From assembly GCA_964019425.1 (NCBI GenBank), contig OZ025796.1, positions 930,001-994,000 of the forward strand: a stretch of 64,000 nt of DNA, given 5' to 3'. A program made the position numbers and the translations under genes. Position 1 is the stretch's first letter. Each line of letters begins with the position of its first letter. This document shows positions 49,153 through 60,017 of this stretch, one piece after another. The stretch comes from Flectonema sp. DT1601. Taxonomy: Eukaryota; Euglenozoa; Diplonemea; Diplonemida; Diplonemidae. The notes under the pieces are model-generated. The model made no database searches, was not told where the DNA came from, and saw only the letters and a program-made list of their open reading frames with translations.

Positions 49153-51649
49153 TCAGCTCTTCACCGAAACAGCCTGTAGTTCCTTTGGCTTTATAATTGT
49201 ACGAGGTACTGGATACGCCATCTCGTCTTCATCGCTTGATTCGTTCTTCCAGTAAGATATATCAGTCTGTGGTTGTTATTTTCGATTTCAGAGATTATTA
49301 TTTTCAAGTAAGTAAGATATGAAGGTATTCATACCCAGTTCCTTTCTTTTTGCTTCTGCGTATGTTCAGCTGCGTCTCTCTGTTGGATTTGATCATCCCA
49401 GACAGTCTGTAATTTCTTTTGTTCTTGCATTTTCCTCACCATTTGTTTGTGAAGGTTTTTGAATTCCTGTTTTTTTTTTTACGTTTTTTTTTAGGGTGGT
49501 TATTAAAAAGAAGAGAGAGGAACTGTTTGCTGACAATATTACACACCGCCATGCCGCTCTTTTTGAAATGATCATCTCTGCGAGAATCAATAAGCTTCTT
49601 GGTACGACTAGCAGCGTGTTCTTTGATGGTGACCATATTCGATTGTTGAACAGCAAGAGCTCTTTCTTTCTCACGTTTCTTTGCTTCGCGTTCGTTTTCA
49701 AACATTTCACCTCGAGAAGTTGCTTGAAAGAAGAAATCACCCGTATCTTGATTATCTGCTTCCTTCCTTGAGGCTCTAATAGCAGCACTCGTTGAAAGAT
49801 GATTTATGTAATCTTGCCGAATACGTTGTTGATTAGCATAACGGGATTCCTTCTCAACCTGGTCGCTTAATTTCCATGATCGTTGAAGTTGTTCGTTAAC
49901 TTCAGTAGCCTGGTCTTTTTCAAATTCCTTTACGTATTTTGATCTGTCGAGTTTCTCTTGAATTTGAGTTTTTAAGAAATTCAAATCAGGTGGTTCAGGC
50001 TGAAGTAGAGCACGCGATCCAAACAAGTCACCAGGTCCTAATATGTGTTGATCTCTTGTAGTGTTCATTGCCTTCTTATCGCGGACCATCTGAACGTTGA
50101 GTTCGAACATCTTTTGTGCCTGAGCACGAGATTTATAACGAGCTTCCATGTCTTTTTGCTCTTCGCTTGCAATCCAATTGCGGACGACTTGGGCTCTCCT
50201 GGCTTCTTGCACGTCATCAGAACGTTTCTTTTCTAGTTTTGATTGAAGCTGCGCATCCCAGGCGTCCTTGAAAGCTTTATTGCGAGCTCTACGATACCAT
50301 AGTTTAGCTCTTTTTGATCGTTGGTATGCAGTCATAGTACCTTGAGGGGTTGAAGCTGTGGAGAGGGCAGGTGAGTTTCTACCACAACCAGTTTCAATAG
50401 TTTTGAAATAATCTGATGCAGCGACAGGTTCCCCTTTATGTACACTACGATGACAATTACTACTAACATCTGTCTTTGTGTCTTCGGGATGTCGGGCTGG
50501 TGGGATTGGGATTTCAGATTTGTCACTGATGCTGGTTGGTTTAATACTGTGTGCTGGTCGTTTGTTGTTTATGTGTCCTGAAATGGTATTATTAGGTTGA
50601 GATGTGTTTTGATTATTATTTTGAACAGGTGGTGACAACTGCCACTCCGACAGAATTTCACGTATCTCGCGTACATTATCCCTGTCTTCCCTAACATCGA
50701 CAATACTGTTATGACTAGCACGTGAACTACACCTAGAAGAAGGAGGTCTAATGTGATCGTGAAGATCAGGTACTGGTGAATCATTCCTTTGAGATATAAC
50801 ACTACCAGCACTGGTAGGCCTTCTTCCGATATATTTTGGTTTCGTTGACGGAGGTGGTGCAGAAGGAGGCCTCTGCGGCTGCTTTCTTTGATCTCCCTGA
50901 GAAGCTTCTTGTTGTTTTTGTTGTTGTCGTTGAAGTTGTTTTTGTCTTTTAATCCTCAAAGTGTCTTTGTATTCATCAATCTTCTTTACATCCACCACGA
51001 GGTCAGATACTTGAGTTGAACCACCTGTGTAGGTGTCATTACCTTGCCAAATACCAGATTGGATCTGCTTGTTGTTTATTTTCTTTGTCATTTCTTCAAC
51101 TTTATTAGTAAATGATGTGTTCCACACAACTCGATATTTCCTTCCTGAGAATAGAACTTTTGAAAATCCAAAATCGATGCTTAATCGATTTCCTCTATAC
51201 GCCAGCTCTCCAATCTTACGGTGAATATCCTTTAGTGAATTATTAACAACATCTTTACCAACACCGGCCATGGTAGCTACATAGCAGTAATTCAGTATAA
51301 CTGAGACACCACCTTGCTGAGCTGGTGCTTTTTGTTTGCTTGGTCCGAGACAAAACTGTGAAACATAACAAGGCAGGAATATTAAAGTCGGAACCAAGAC
51401 AGTTTTTGTACCCCAAAGCAGGGCTTCAGATGCTATAAACTTTAGAAGGATGTGAGCGAATCCTGGTATAAGGACTCCCTTACGACATAGCAGCTGTGAT
51501 TCGACGTATTCACACAATGTGCTCCATACAAGTTTCAGCACTTCGTAGTCTACTCCCCTGCTAGAACCGGGTCGCATTGCAACCATCTGTAGCACATTAT
51601 CAATAGTCAAATACGGTTGTGGTGATGGAGAGGTTGATGGAGGTGCCAT
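49153..51649 (-). CDS. CCDC81: CCDC81-like HU-domain coiled-coil protein, three exons
   Basis: Exons 51649-49547, 49466-49335 and 49266-49153; introns of 80 and 68 nt, all phase 0. The joined protein has 782 residues (human CCDC81 about 650). Residues about 12-185 form the tandem eukaryotic HU-like domains typical of CCDC81: YLTIDNVLQMV, then GVLIPGFAHILLKF, VPTLIFLPCYVSQFCLGPSK, and DFGFSKVLFSGRKYRVVWN. A Gln-rich, Ser/Pro-rich middle is followed by Arg/Lys/Glu/Gln-rich helices (about 430-745) and an acidic tail ending VSVKS. CCDC81 is a centrosome/cilium protein in animals, so a basal-body role is likely. Without splicing the frame ends in a Lys run just after intron 1 starts; with it, the charged helix continues smoothly. 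The ATG follows CCAATCAG by 11 nt. Confidence 0.85.
49267..49334 (-). other. CCDC81 intron 2 (68 nt)
   Basis: Donor GTATGAATAC, acceptor ACAACCACAG. Joins KQKERNW to TDISYWKNES in phase 0; the intron begins with an in-frame stop if retained. Confidence 0.8.
49467..49546 (-). other. CCDC81 intron 1 (80 nt)
   Basis: Donor GTGTGTAATA, acceptor AAAAAAACAG. Joins MA to EFKNLHKQMV in phase 0 and removes a Lys-rich stretch. Confidence 0.75.
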
Positions 51650-51660
51650 TTTTGTGTAAA

Positions 51661-51672
51661 CTGATTGGTAGT
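51661..51672 (-). promoter_or_regulatory. Splice-acceptor-like site before the CCDC81 ATG
   Basis: The minus strand reads ACTACCAATCAG, then 11 nt, then ATG. Confidence 0.4.
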
Positions 51673-51888
51673 AGTTGTATTAAGTACATTAGTATTTCCT
51701 CAGAATCATTCAAACTCGCCTGTAAAATGAGAAAACCGAAAAATTACTATTTTTTTTTAGAAATAGCTTAATTAAGATCAACCACTCGCGGGCAAAAATA
51801 GAAGTCTCGTTGGTTTTTATTTTCGGATTATTGGTATACATCGACATGTTCACGTAAAGAAAGAAAAAGATGAAAAAAAAGAAGGGAC

Positions 51889-51923
<35 letters not shown>

Positions 51924-52220
51924 CAGTTCGACATTTGGCACTCGTTTAGCGGTATGAAAGAAAAAGTAGAAAAAACCAAGAAAAATGAATATCGGTGACT
52001 AAGCACACCATAATTTATATTTTACCTCTAAACACCAAGCAATCTGAATCAAAAAATGCTGAAGAAAGGACGTCATTTTCTGCGACTAAAGTTTTGGTGT
52101 AAAATCACAGATAACGAGCAATAGTGACCCCAAGGCATCTTTTTTGTCATCCTTAATGGACATCAATAGAGATGAATACTTGCAGTATGAGTAATGAATA
52201 ATAATAATAACCAACATGAA
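51673..52220. other. Intergenic spacer with poly-A run
   Basis: AT-rich, no gene; A run of about 30 near 51889-51917 (T on the coding strand). Confidence 0.6.
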
Positions 52221-53255
52221 CTAAGCCCTAGCAGGGATTACCTTGGTGTTCCAGTAGTATGAACGATCACTGAAAACGCTAGCAAGTTGAATTCTTTCTG
52301 CGGCAGTAAGTGATGACTTCAACGCTTCGATATTCTGCTTAATATGATCTGGGTTTCCTGAACGAGGTACAATAGAAACACCCTGTTCTGTTATCCATTT
52401 TAGCAGAGTTGGGCTGTCTGTTTCTGTTTGATGTTCAAAACAAACGTGATGACCATATGCAGTTACAGCAACACCACGTTCACGACACCAATTTATAACA
52501 TCAGTTCTTGGATAGCGAGGATGCATTTCAATTTGATTGACAGCTGGAAGTTCATTTGTGTATTTCAACATCTCCTCCAAATGACTAACTTCATAGTTGC
52601 TTACTCCAACGGCTTTACATTTTCCTTCTTTTTTCAATTCGAGCATGTTCTCCCATGACTTCTTACGGGTTTCATATCCGTGGTCGACACCCAACTTTAG
52701 GAAGACGGTCATGATCGCCATGGAAGCATCGCAAACCCAAAAAGGTACTCTTTTCATTAAACCACCATAGTGAGGTAAGAAAGCAGTCCAAATCTCTGCT
52801 GGTGTCGTTGCAGGGGTATGAATAAGACATAAGTCAACATAGTCAAGACCAAGTTCTTTGAGACTCAGATCTACACCCTTATGTTCTTCTCCTTTGGTGT
52901 TCTCCACGCAGAATGGAAGGTTGGCAGGTTGTCCTAGAAAACATGTTGCGGTTGGGAAGAATCCAACTTTTGTCGTTACGAAGATCTCTTCTCTTGGAAC
53001 ATCAGTCTTGGACAGTGCTTTCCCAACAGGGATGTGGCTATCATATAACAAAGCAGTATCAATTGCTCGATATCCACTCTCTAATGCACTTAGAACTGCA
53101 TCTTCTGACTTCTCTTTCAAAATAGCCGTTCCTAATCCAATCAAGGGAATAGGATGTTCCTTCGCCACTGCTCTTCTCTTATCCTGTGGTAGGTACGATG
53201 CTACACCCGCACCAACACCCGTCGCTAATGCAAATCTGGTTGCAATCGAAAGCAT
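52221..53255 (-). CDS. Aldo-keto reductase
   Basis: 344 residues. The N-terminal 20 or so are hydrophobic (FALATGVGAGVASYL) and may anchor or target the protein. The AKR tetrad is present: Asp66 and Tyr71 in AIDTALLYDS, Lys96 in VTTKVG, His146 in LIHTP; NADPH-binding elements include VGVSNYE, VNQIEMHP and IVPRSGNP. Relative to typical AKRs it has an insert of about 20 residues after Lys96 and a longer loop after His146 (HYGGLMKRVPFW). It reduces aldehydes or ketones with NADPH; the substrate is unknown. No intron is needed; upstream the acceptor signal is weak (TTACTAG, 22 nt before the ATG). Confidence 0.92.
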   Translation of the reverse strand: MLSIATRFALATGVGAGVASYLPQDKRRAVAKEHPIPLIGLGTAILKEKSEDAVLSALESGYRAIDTALLYDSHIPVGKALSKTDVPREEIFVTTKVGFFPTATCFLGQPANLPFCVENTKGEEHKGVDLSLKELGLDYVDLCLIHTPATTPAEIWTAFLPHYGGLMKRVPFWVCDASMAIMTVFLKLGVDHGYETRKKSWENMLELKKEGKCKAVGVSNYEVSHLEEMLKYTNELPAVNQIEMHPRYPRTDVINWCRERGVAVTAYGHHVCFEHQTETDSPTLLKWITEQGVSIVPRSGNPDHIKQNIEALKSSLTAAERIQLASVFSDRSYYWNTKVIPARA

Positions 53256-53524
53256 TTTTTTTTAAAAAAAGTTGAGACTAGTAACAAAATGAGAATATAA
53301 ATATAAAAAAGAAAAAAAACGTCTTTTGGTTTACCCGCCACCTGCCAGCCATATTATTTTTAACAATAAACTCATTTTAACTGTTTTAGAAATTGTGGAT
53401 TCTAAAAAAAAAAAAAAACCAACAAAACATAAGAATACCTCTGAGACTTTAATTTAACTTAATTGCCCACCCCCTTTTTGTAAGTCTAATTACGTTCGTC
53501 AAAAATAGATTTCGATAATACCTT

Positions 53525-54364
53525 CTAAGATGGGAACGCTGTGACAATAATTCTTTGTTCAATACACCAGGTTTTAAAACACTTTCCTGAGTTTCCATAT
53601 TGAAGATTGTACAAGTCGCGTAATTCATCAAAACGAGTAGAGATTGGATCTGAAGCGCCGTATCTCCACAATGCGCATATCTTCGCTGTGAAAGACAGAC
53701 GTAGAAGCGTACAGAATGGGAACCAAGTAGCAAGAAGGTGAGTGATTTCAGACAGTGACATCAAAGCTTTCTGGTAATGTTTCAGATTCCAAGATTCAGC
53801 AGCAGATTCCTGAAGAGTAGCAATACTTTTAGGGAATTCAGGTGATGAAGTGTCTGGTGAAAGACACCGCTCGCATTGACAATTAAAGTCAAAGTGGTAC
53901 TTCAGATACTTCAATCTGGAAGGTAAATCCTCATAAATCACAGGACAGTAACTTAGAGTCAGTTCTTCTCCTTTCATAACAGGAGAAATCGCAGATACAA
54001 TAATAGAATTATCACCTAGGAAGTGATACGTGCAGTTAGGTTGGCAGCTGTGATTCAGTCTACTGGCTTCTTCAAATAAACCATAGTTCTCTGCTCCACT
54101 AGTCTGTGCCCATACACCATCATTGCATATTTCATAACAATTGCCTTGCAGCTTTGCTCGAAATGAGTCCCCTTGCAGTTGGTTTATTTTATTTTTGACT
54201 GTTTCATCAGAGGCTTCTGCCTTCAAGAGCAATGCTTTCCATCCATCTTTGACTGGTCCTACTATGATTGGTTGCTCTTTTAACACTAATTGACCTGCTG
54301 AGTGATTCTCACAAGCGAAAGCGCCAAGTCCCTTGCTGGGGGTATCATTTATTGTGAGTGGCAT
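53525..54364 (-). CDS. SET-domain protein (SMYD-like, no MYND finger)
   Basis: 279 residues. The SET fold is seen as GLGAFACENHSAGQLVLKE at the start, RLNHSCQPNC (102-111) and GEELTLSY (132-139), followed by the post-SET zinc motif CQCERC (162-167). This is the arrangement of SMYD/SET5-type lysine methyltransferases, but the MYND finger usually inserted in the SET domain is absent and that insert is short. The C-terminal half is helical and TPR-like, as in SMYD proteins. It probably methylates histone or non-histone lysines. The last ~20 residues are unusual, so a small intron near the 3' end is possible. The ATG follows TTACTTTCAG by 16 nt. Confidence 0.85.
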   Translation of the reverse strand: MPLTINDTPSKGLGAFACENHSAGQLVLKEQPIIVGPVKDGWKALLLKAEASDETVKNKINQLQGDSFRAKLQGNCYEICNDGVWAQTSGAENYGLFEEASRLNHSCQPNCTYHFLGDNSIIVSAISPVMKGEELTLSYCPVIYEDLPSRLKYLKYHFDFNCQCERCLSPDTSSPEFPKSIATLQESAAESWNLKHYQKALMSLSEITHLLATWFPFCTLLRLSFTAKICALWRYGASDPISTRFDELRDLYNLQYGNSGKCFKTWCIEQRIIVTAFPS

Positions 54365-54380
54365 TCAAAGTCTCTACCTG

Positions 54381-54391
54381 CTGAAAGTAAT
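54381..54391 (-). promoter_or_regulatory. Splice-acceptor-like site before the SET gene
   Basis: The minus strand reads ATTACTTTCAG, then 16 nt, then ATG. Confidence 0.5.
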
Positions 54392-55137
54392 ATTTAAGGA
54401 AAGCCAAAGACGATAAGACTGTTGAAAAGATAGTATAATTTCTATATATAGTGGCAGTTGTATACTTTTACCGTAGATTTTGATTGTTATCTCTTATTTT
54501 AGTTATTCGGCTTCAGTCTTCTCATAGAAACATTGACGTGATATCGGATGTCTGTAAAAATAAAAAATGAGATTAACAAGAATGTAACAGAGATTCATTT
54601 GGACTGGAACCGCATTTTCATGAAAAGCGTTTATGGACATCGTGAGTCGAAAAAAAAAAAATCAAAGAAATCAACAATGCTGATGCACTTTAACCTGCAT
54701 CCTCTAGGGAAAGCAGTACTATGAGAGGGAGTTGTTGTTTTTTTTTCCCTTCGGTGCTTATGCAAAATCTTCATATGCACATTAGTGTTTTTATTTTTTT
54801 TTGTTCTTCTTTTAGTTTCTTTGGATTTTTTTTTTTATTATTATTATTTTTTTCTTTTTCATTTTTTTTTTTTCTTTTAGTTTCTTTTCTTTTTCTTTCT
54901 TTCTTCTTTTTTTTTTTTTCTATTTCGTATTCATTTTTTTTTTCTATTTTAACGGCTTGCTCGTGTTACGAATTATCAATAAACAAGATTGTAGCCTTAT
55001 AGAGTCCAGCGTTTAGTATTTTGTATTGCAACGTACAATCGCCATAAGTTTTGTGATGGAAAGGCTATGAGCACGCTTCTAACTAAGATGTGTTCCTTTT
55101 ATTCTTGATTCCCATATGAGGATAATATATTACGAGA

Positions 55138-55168
<31 letters not shown>

Positions 55169-55198
55169 AGCGGAATATTGCTGTGTTGGATTTTTTGA

Positions 55199-55229
<31 letters not shown>

Positions 55230-56255
55230 GTTGTTGCTGGTTCTTTGTTTCCTGGAAAGCTGTATAATAATAGATTGAAAAGTGAATCATCAAAAATATG
55301 TGGGAAGAAACCACTCACATAATTCCTGTTTTTGTTTGCTTAACAAAATAGACAGGACGTTTCGATTTCTCTTTTCTTTTCTTTTAAAATAAAATAAAAT
55401 AAAATAAAATTTCCTCCTTACTTTTTCTATTTTCGAGGAAAAGTTGAGAGAGGGAGTATTTGCAATTAGACGAAATGGGTGGAGGAAATGGGTGGGGGGA
55501 AAACGGTGGACGAAATGGGTGGAGGAAATGGTGAGGAAAATATAAAATTAAAAAAAAAGGAAACAAAAAAAAACTTTATCACTAGTCTGTTTCCTGTTTT
55601 GAAAAATATTATTTTAATTTTTTTTTTTTCTTCTTTTTTGTTGACGCTAGCGGAGAATTCTGCTTGGTGAGAAAACAAAAAAAAATCGAATAGAATATAA
55701 AAAAAAACATTTTTAGTATTTTGGGCGAACCTTCTTTGTGAAATCAACAGCCACTTGGTTAAACGAAAAAAGAAAAAAAGAAAAAAAAACCAAATTTCAT
55801 TGAACTCTGCCCCTCACATTCCTTAACACTTTCGACACCAAGAAGTTTGCAAGATCCGACTTTGGGAACTATAAACCTCCTAGCAGTGCCCTTGCTGCTT
55901 CTGGAACATGGCGGGGGAAAACTTAAGAAGAAAAAGAAAAGAAAAGGTTTACACCCCACAGCTATATACTGTCAACCGTTCATGTTGGAAAAAAAATTAT
56001 AAATCAAGAGTAATTAAACAAGGAATTCTTTGCAAATACGGTAAAAAAAGAGGGAACCGGCCTGAGAACATTTGTGACTCGGCACTTACAACCCGATTAC
56101 CGATGTGCAATGACACGTTGGCATGTGAACAAATTGCAATATTTCTTGGTGTGGGATTACGTTAACGTAATGGAATGAAATTTGCTCCTACTGCGACATT
56201 TTCAATTGGGCTGATGCCCAATACAAATAACTATTCTCGGTTCTGGAATAGAGCA
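54392..56255. other. Gene-poor low-complexity region
   Basis: About 1.9 kb with long T-rich tracts (54780-54950), A and T runs (55148-55166, 55203-55229), an AAAAT pentamer array near 55386-55410 and a 40-bp minisatellite (55470-55536). Short open frames here are homopolymer-driven; none is supported. Confidence 0.6.
55470..55536. repeat. 40-bp minisatellite, about 1.7 copies
   Basis: The unit begins ACGAAATGGGTGGAGGAAAT at 55470 and again at 55510. Confidence 0.8.
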
Positions 56256-56455
56256 TCCACCTTATGTTTAGTTAGTATCATTAATTTTAGAACAGAAAAG
56301 TGAGAATAAGAAAAGTAGAGATCAATAAAAGAAAAGTATTCATTTCTGCAGTTTCCTAACATCAAAGGGTAATAGAATATGTAGTTTCAGGCCTTAATCT
56401 TATACTACTTGTCCCTTTTTAGGCCTTCATCAGTAAGTTCTAAGGGACTTCATTC
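56256..56455. repeat. Direct repeat left of the Josephin-like gene
   Basis: About 200 bp, diverged from 57345-57537. Shared blocks: CCACCTTATGTTTAGTTAG at the start, GTAGTTTCAGGCCTTAATC and GGCCTTCATCAGTAAGTTCT at the end; the middle is AT-rich and less conserved. Confidence 0.8.
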
Positions 56456-56537
56456 TATGTTGAAGTTGCTATCGTTCAAAGATAAAAATCCATCGGAGCT
56501 CGCCAGGATAGGGCTAGCAATGTTTATTTGCTTTTGC

Positions 56538-57287
56538 TCAATTTGAATTTTTGACGTCTGATCGTTTCACTATTACAGTCGAGTTAATGGATGAGTCGTC
56601 ATCCAATTTGCGTTTTACTTTATCTTCGCATATCATCAAAGGTCCTATATTCGCTGGTGTCATCGTAACATCCATATCAGTCTGAGCTTTTAATGGTATC
56701 ATATGGAAACTATGCTCTGTAGTTCGGTACATCTTGTCAAAATGATCGAAAGGGAGTCTTAAATCTTTTGTGCCTTTAAGAATGTCTCGGATGATCATGG
56801 ACTCAAATGAGACTAGCGCAACAATAAAGTGAGTCATCCTTGTTTTCGCTTTATGTAGAATAAGTGCTGCGGCTGCTTCAGGATAATCGAAATCTGCTGG
56901 GTTAACGAAGTACTCGATTCTCCTGTTGAATTTAGTCATGCAAGCCATGTTAAGTACTTGTAGCGAGAACCAACCATCTGGTGATGGTTTATGCTCTGAG
57001 TTGTTCGGTTCTACTTTAAGAGATTCTTCATAAAATCGCTGTTGGTAGTTTTGCAGAAAACTGAAGTTAATTCTATCGATATATAAATGATCTGCAATGA
57101 AGTTGAGCGCTGCCCATCCGCATTCTCCACCGAGAAGACCTTCTCCTGATGTTTGATGTAGGGATGGTGGAAATCGTTTATCCAAGGAATGGCTTGTAGA
57201 GCCTGTGTGGTTAATTGTATCCTTTTCGATGCTTAATGGGACTTTGTGACTAAACTTCTCAAAAGTAAGGTTGATACGTCGACGCAT
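56538..57287 (-). CDS. Possible Josephin-like cysteine protease/deubiquitinase
   Basis: 249 residues, weakly recognised. LGGECGWAALNFIADHL (Cys56) resembles the Josephin catalytic block, where a Gly-x-Cys is followed by A-L-N. PDGWFSLQVLNMACM (103-117) matches the GFFSIQV block of Josephins such as ataxin-3. MTHFIVALV (His153) could be the catalytic His strand. The usual Gln before the Cys is not evident. The C-terminus is basic and possibly nuclear (KRKLDDD). If correct it would cleave ubiquitin chains; it might instead be another papain-fold protein or inactive. It lies between two diverged 200-bp direct repeats, as if from a tandem gene array. The upstream acceptor-like site is weak. Confidence 0.45.
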   Translation of the reverse strand: MRRRINLTFEKFSHKVPLSIEKDTINHTGSTSHSLDKRFPPSLHQTSGEGLLGGECGWAALNFIADHLYIDRINFSFLQNYQQRFYEESLKVEPNNSEHKPSPDGWFSLQVLNMACMTKFNRRIEYFVNPADFDYPEAAAALILHKAKTRMTHFIVALVSFESMIIRDILKGTKDLRLPFDHFDKMYRTTEHSFHMIPLKAQTDMDVTMTPANIGPLMICEDKVKRKLDDDSSINSTVIVKRSDVKNSN

Positions 57288-57344
57288 TGCAGCTGCTGTA
57301 TTACCATCATCAATGTGAGAGCTAATGAAGCGGAGGCATGCTGC

Positions 57345-57537
57345 TCCACCTTATGTTTAGTTAGAATATGAGTTTGTTATAAAAAAGTGCACTAAAATAA
57401 AATATAAAAAAGAAAAGTTATAAAAACACATTGTTCTGCTGTTCCATAATACACTGTGGAATACGTAGTTTCAGGCCTTAATCTTATACTACTTGTCCCT
57501 CTTAGGCCTTCATCAGTAAGTTCTAGGGACTTCATTC
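57345..57537. repeat. Direct repeat right of the Josephin-like gene
   Basis: Diverged copy of 56256-56455, 1089 bp away. A third fragment of the opening block (TTATGTTTAGTTAG) is at 57589-57605. Confidence 0.8.
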
Positions 57538-57605
57538 CAGTTAAATAATAAATCGGATCCATCAATTGGTCTATTTCAAAAGAACTGATTATGTTTAGTT
57601 AGTTA

Positions 57606-59529
57606 GTTAGCAAAATACAAACTGATGACTACGAGGGGTCTGGGTAGCCCGCATCAGTAAGGACCCAATCGCGAAGATTGTAGTTTCATAGTATTGGCTG
57701 GAAGTGATCGACTTCCAGCCTCCACCTTGCCCAGAGGCTAACAGGTTGTAAACAACTAAAGAAAATAAAAAAGAAACGATCTGGGAGTGGGGGGAAGGTG
57801 AAAAAAAATAAAAAATCTTCTTTCTTTCATATACATCTTTCTTTATAATACGACCACATGTGCCATATGCCCACACTCCACGAAAGAAAATAGAAAACCC
57901 CGGAACAGTACCGAGGATCGTTCACCCCCAGTTGTCCAAAGCATTATAAGTGTACTGTGGGCTTACCGAAAAGCTTTAGAAATGTACCACAAAAGATTTA
58001 GGCAGCACATAGCCATATCACTCAGCAAGAAATGAAAACCAAAAGGATCAGGTAAGATGACAGTCAGTTTAAGGTCATAACTGCGCCGGACCTGAGTTTA
58101 AGCAACTCTCTTTGCGAGCATTACTCAAGTACAAAGAAGGCAATGGCGAATCCAAAGCCAAGGAAAGTATTTTTTCTCTTTCTTTTTTTTTTTTTTTCCA
58201 TTTTCTTTTTTATTGCGCATTGGGAAAAAGTTATGAACAAGGGAAAAATTAGTTTTAAGCATATTTATATAAAGACATAAATATATGTATTGTATCAAAG
58301 TTAATTAATTTAAATAATTAGTAATTTGTGATGCAGTGACTAAAGTGAACAAGGGGGAATTAAAAAAGAAAACGAGAGGAAAAACAACAAAGTACGTGTG
58401 AGAAGTTGACCGATTAAATTCTTTTATTTTATTTTATTTTATTTTATTTTTCTCCCCTGGAAAAAAAAAAAAAAAAAAAAAAAAGCGAGAAAAAAGAAGT
58501 CGAAACGCCTAACACTAACAATACACGTACCCAGAATCGTCAGCACCAAGTACAGTAAGGGGTGAGACAGTAGGTGTATGAATAACGAGCTAAAAACAAG
58601 CTGCAAAGGTCCCTAGCCCACAGGAGCTGGTTCCAACCGATGATGAAATGATAAAAAGATTCAAATCAAGAGCGCTGTGTTGCAGCAACGTTCTTTTTTA
58701 TTTTATTTTATTTTTATTTTTATTTTTTTTTTTTTTTTTGCCTGCATAGCTTCGCCTGAAATAGTAATGGAATAGTAATGAAATAGTAAACAAGCTCCCC
58801 AAGGGCTTTAACGTAAGTTTTTTTTTTTTTTTTTTAATAGAATTCAAGAAATCCAAGTTTTCATAAATTACACACAAGACTACATCAACAGTAATGTATT
58901 TCCGTGTTACCTAAAAGGAACCGAACATCTAAGTTAACGATCAGTAAACAATGTACTTGGTAATAATTGAGTTAAATAGGAAAAAATATAAAAAAAAATA
59001 TTTTTGATATTAAAAAAATAAACACAACTAATATATTGTATCATAAGAACCTAAAAGAATAATTTGACCACCTATGGATACCGTGACCATGCTCAACCTA
59101 ACCTTTAAGGTAACTATCAGCTTCGAGAGTAAGCGCCTCTATTCTATAGGAGAGAGGCAGGATAATAGTTTGAGCAAAAATATGTACTGGATCAAAGGGG
59201 AGAGGGAGGAGGGAAAGAACGAAATCTTCCGTATTTAATGTAAAGAAAAAGCACTTGGTGTCCTTGTGAGATGCCACATCAGTTATTGGAAATCTATAAG
59301 TAATATTTCACACAGATGAGATCTGCTTTACCAAATTCTGATCCGCGAACTACGTTGGTAAGTATAGAATTCAAAAGGACAGTTAATATATATCAGAAAT
59401 ATGATTGTCTCCGAGAATGTAACTACCCACTTTACAAAAAAAAAAAAAAAAAAAAAACATGCGAATACGAAAACAAGATCACGAAGATGGCAGGTTGTTT
59501 CCAAACCAAGGGATCTTCAATCTTTGCTC
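57606..59529. other. Gene-poor region
   Basis: About 1.9 kb without a supported gene. Holds TTTTA pentamer arrays (about 58425-58450 and 58695-58722), A and T runs (58458-58484, 58724-58739, 58818-58835, 59437-59457) and mixed unique sequence. I recognise no RNA gene. Confidence 0.5.
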
Positions 59530-59906
59530 GATAGATAGATAGATAGATAAGGAAGTCCAATACATTGCGTACTGTGCATCGCTGATACAGCAAACTAGGG
59601 AGCATCGGGTTAACTCCCTAGAGCTACGAGGCAACAGCAACGTAATTAGACCCAATCTTATTAGGATTGTTTTATTATAGCTTCGGCTGACGGGGCATAA
59701 TGAACACAGTATGCCTATTGTCAGCTTTCCACCTTGTCCGATTGTTGTCGGGTATATTGTGGGTAGTTCGAAAACGTTGCGCTCCAAAATATAACAAGAC
59801 TCTACTCCACCCGCGTCAGGCGCATCTCTTGTCTTAGCCCTAGCATGCTACGTTGGAACATTGTCACCAGCCCGGTGGACCAAGTTGTAATTATTGCCCC
59901 TGGTTT
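59530..59906 (-). mobile_element. Truncated retroelement tail with TATC repeat end
   Basis: 59749-59906 matches the LINE 3' end (27810-27967), but the part beyond differs and ends in about five TATC units (GATA on +) instead of poly-A. It looks like a 5'-truncated copy from a related family sharing part of the LINE 3' UTR. Confidence 0.65.
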
Positions 59907-59976
59907 TTTTTAACTCAAGGCGTGTTATAGTATTAGGTGAGAGATAATGGAAAGGAAGAGAAAAGAGAGAGGGTTG

Positions 59977-59977
<1 letters not shown>

Positions 59978-60017
<40 letters not shown>

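Noticed and set aside
49393-49788. Separate 131-codon gene overlapping the end of CCDC81
   Set aside because: It is a different frame across CCDC81 intron 1; splicing joins the CCDC81 exons in one good frame and leaves no need for it.
54721-55002. Phe/Ser-rich small membrane protein
   Set aside because: It is produced by T-rich low-complexity DNA; there is no family signal.
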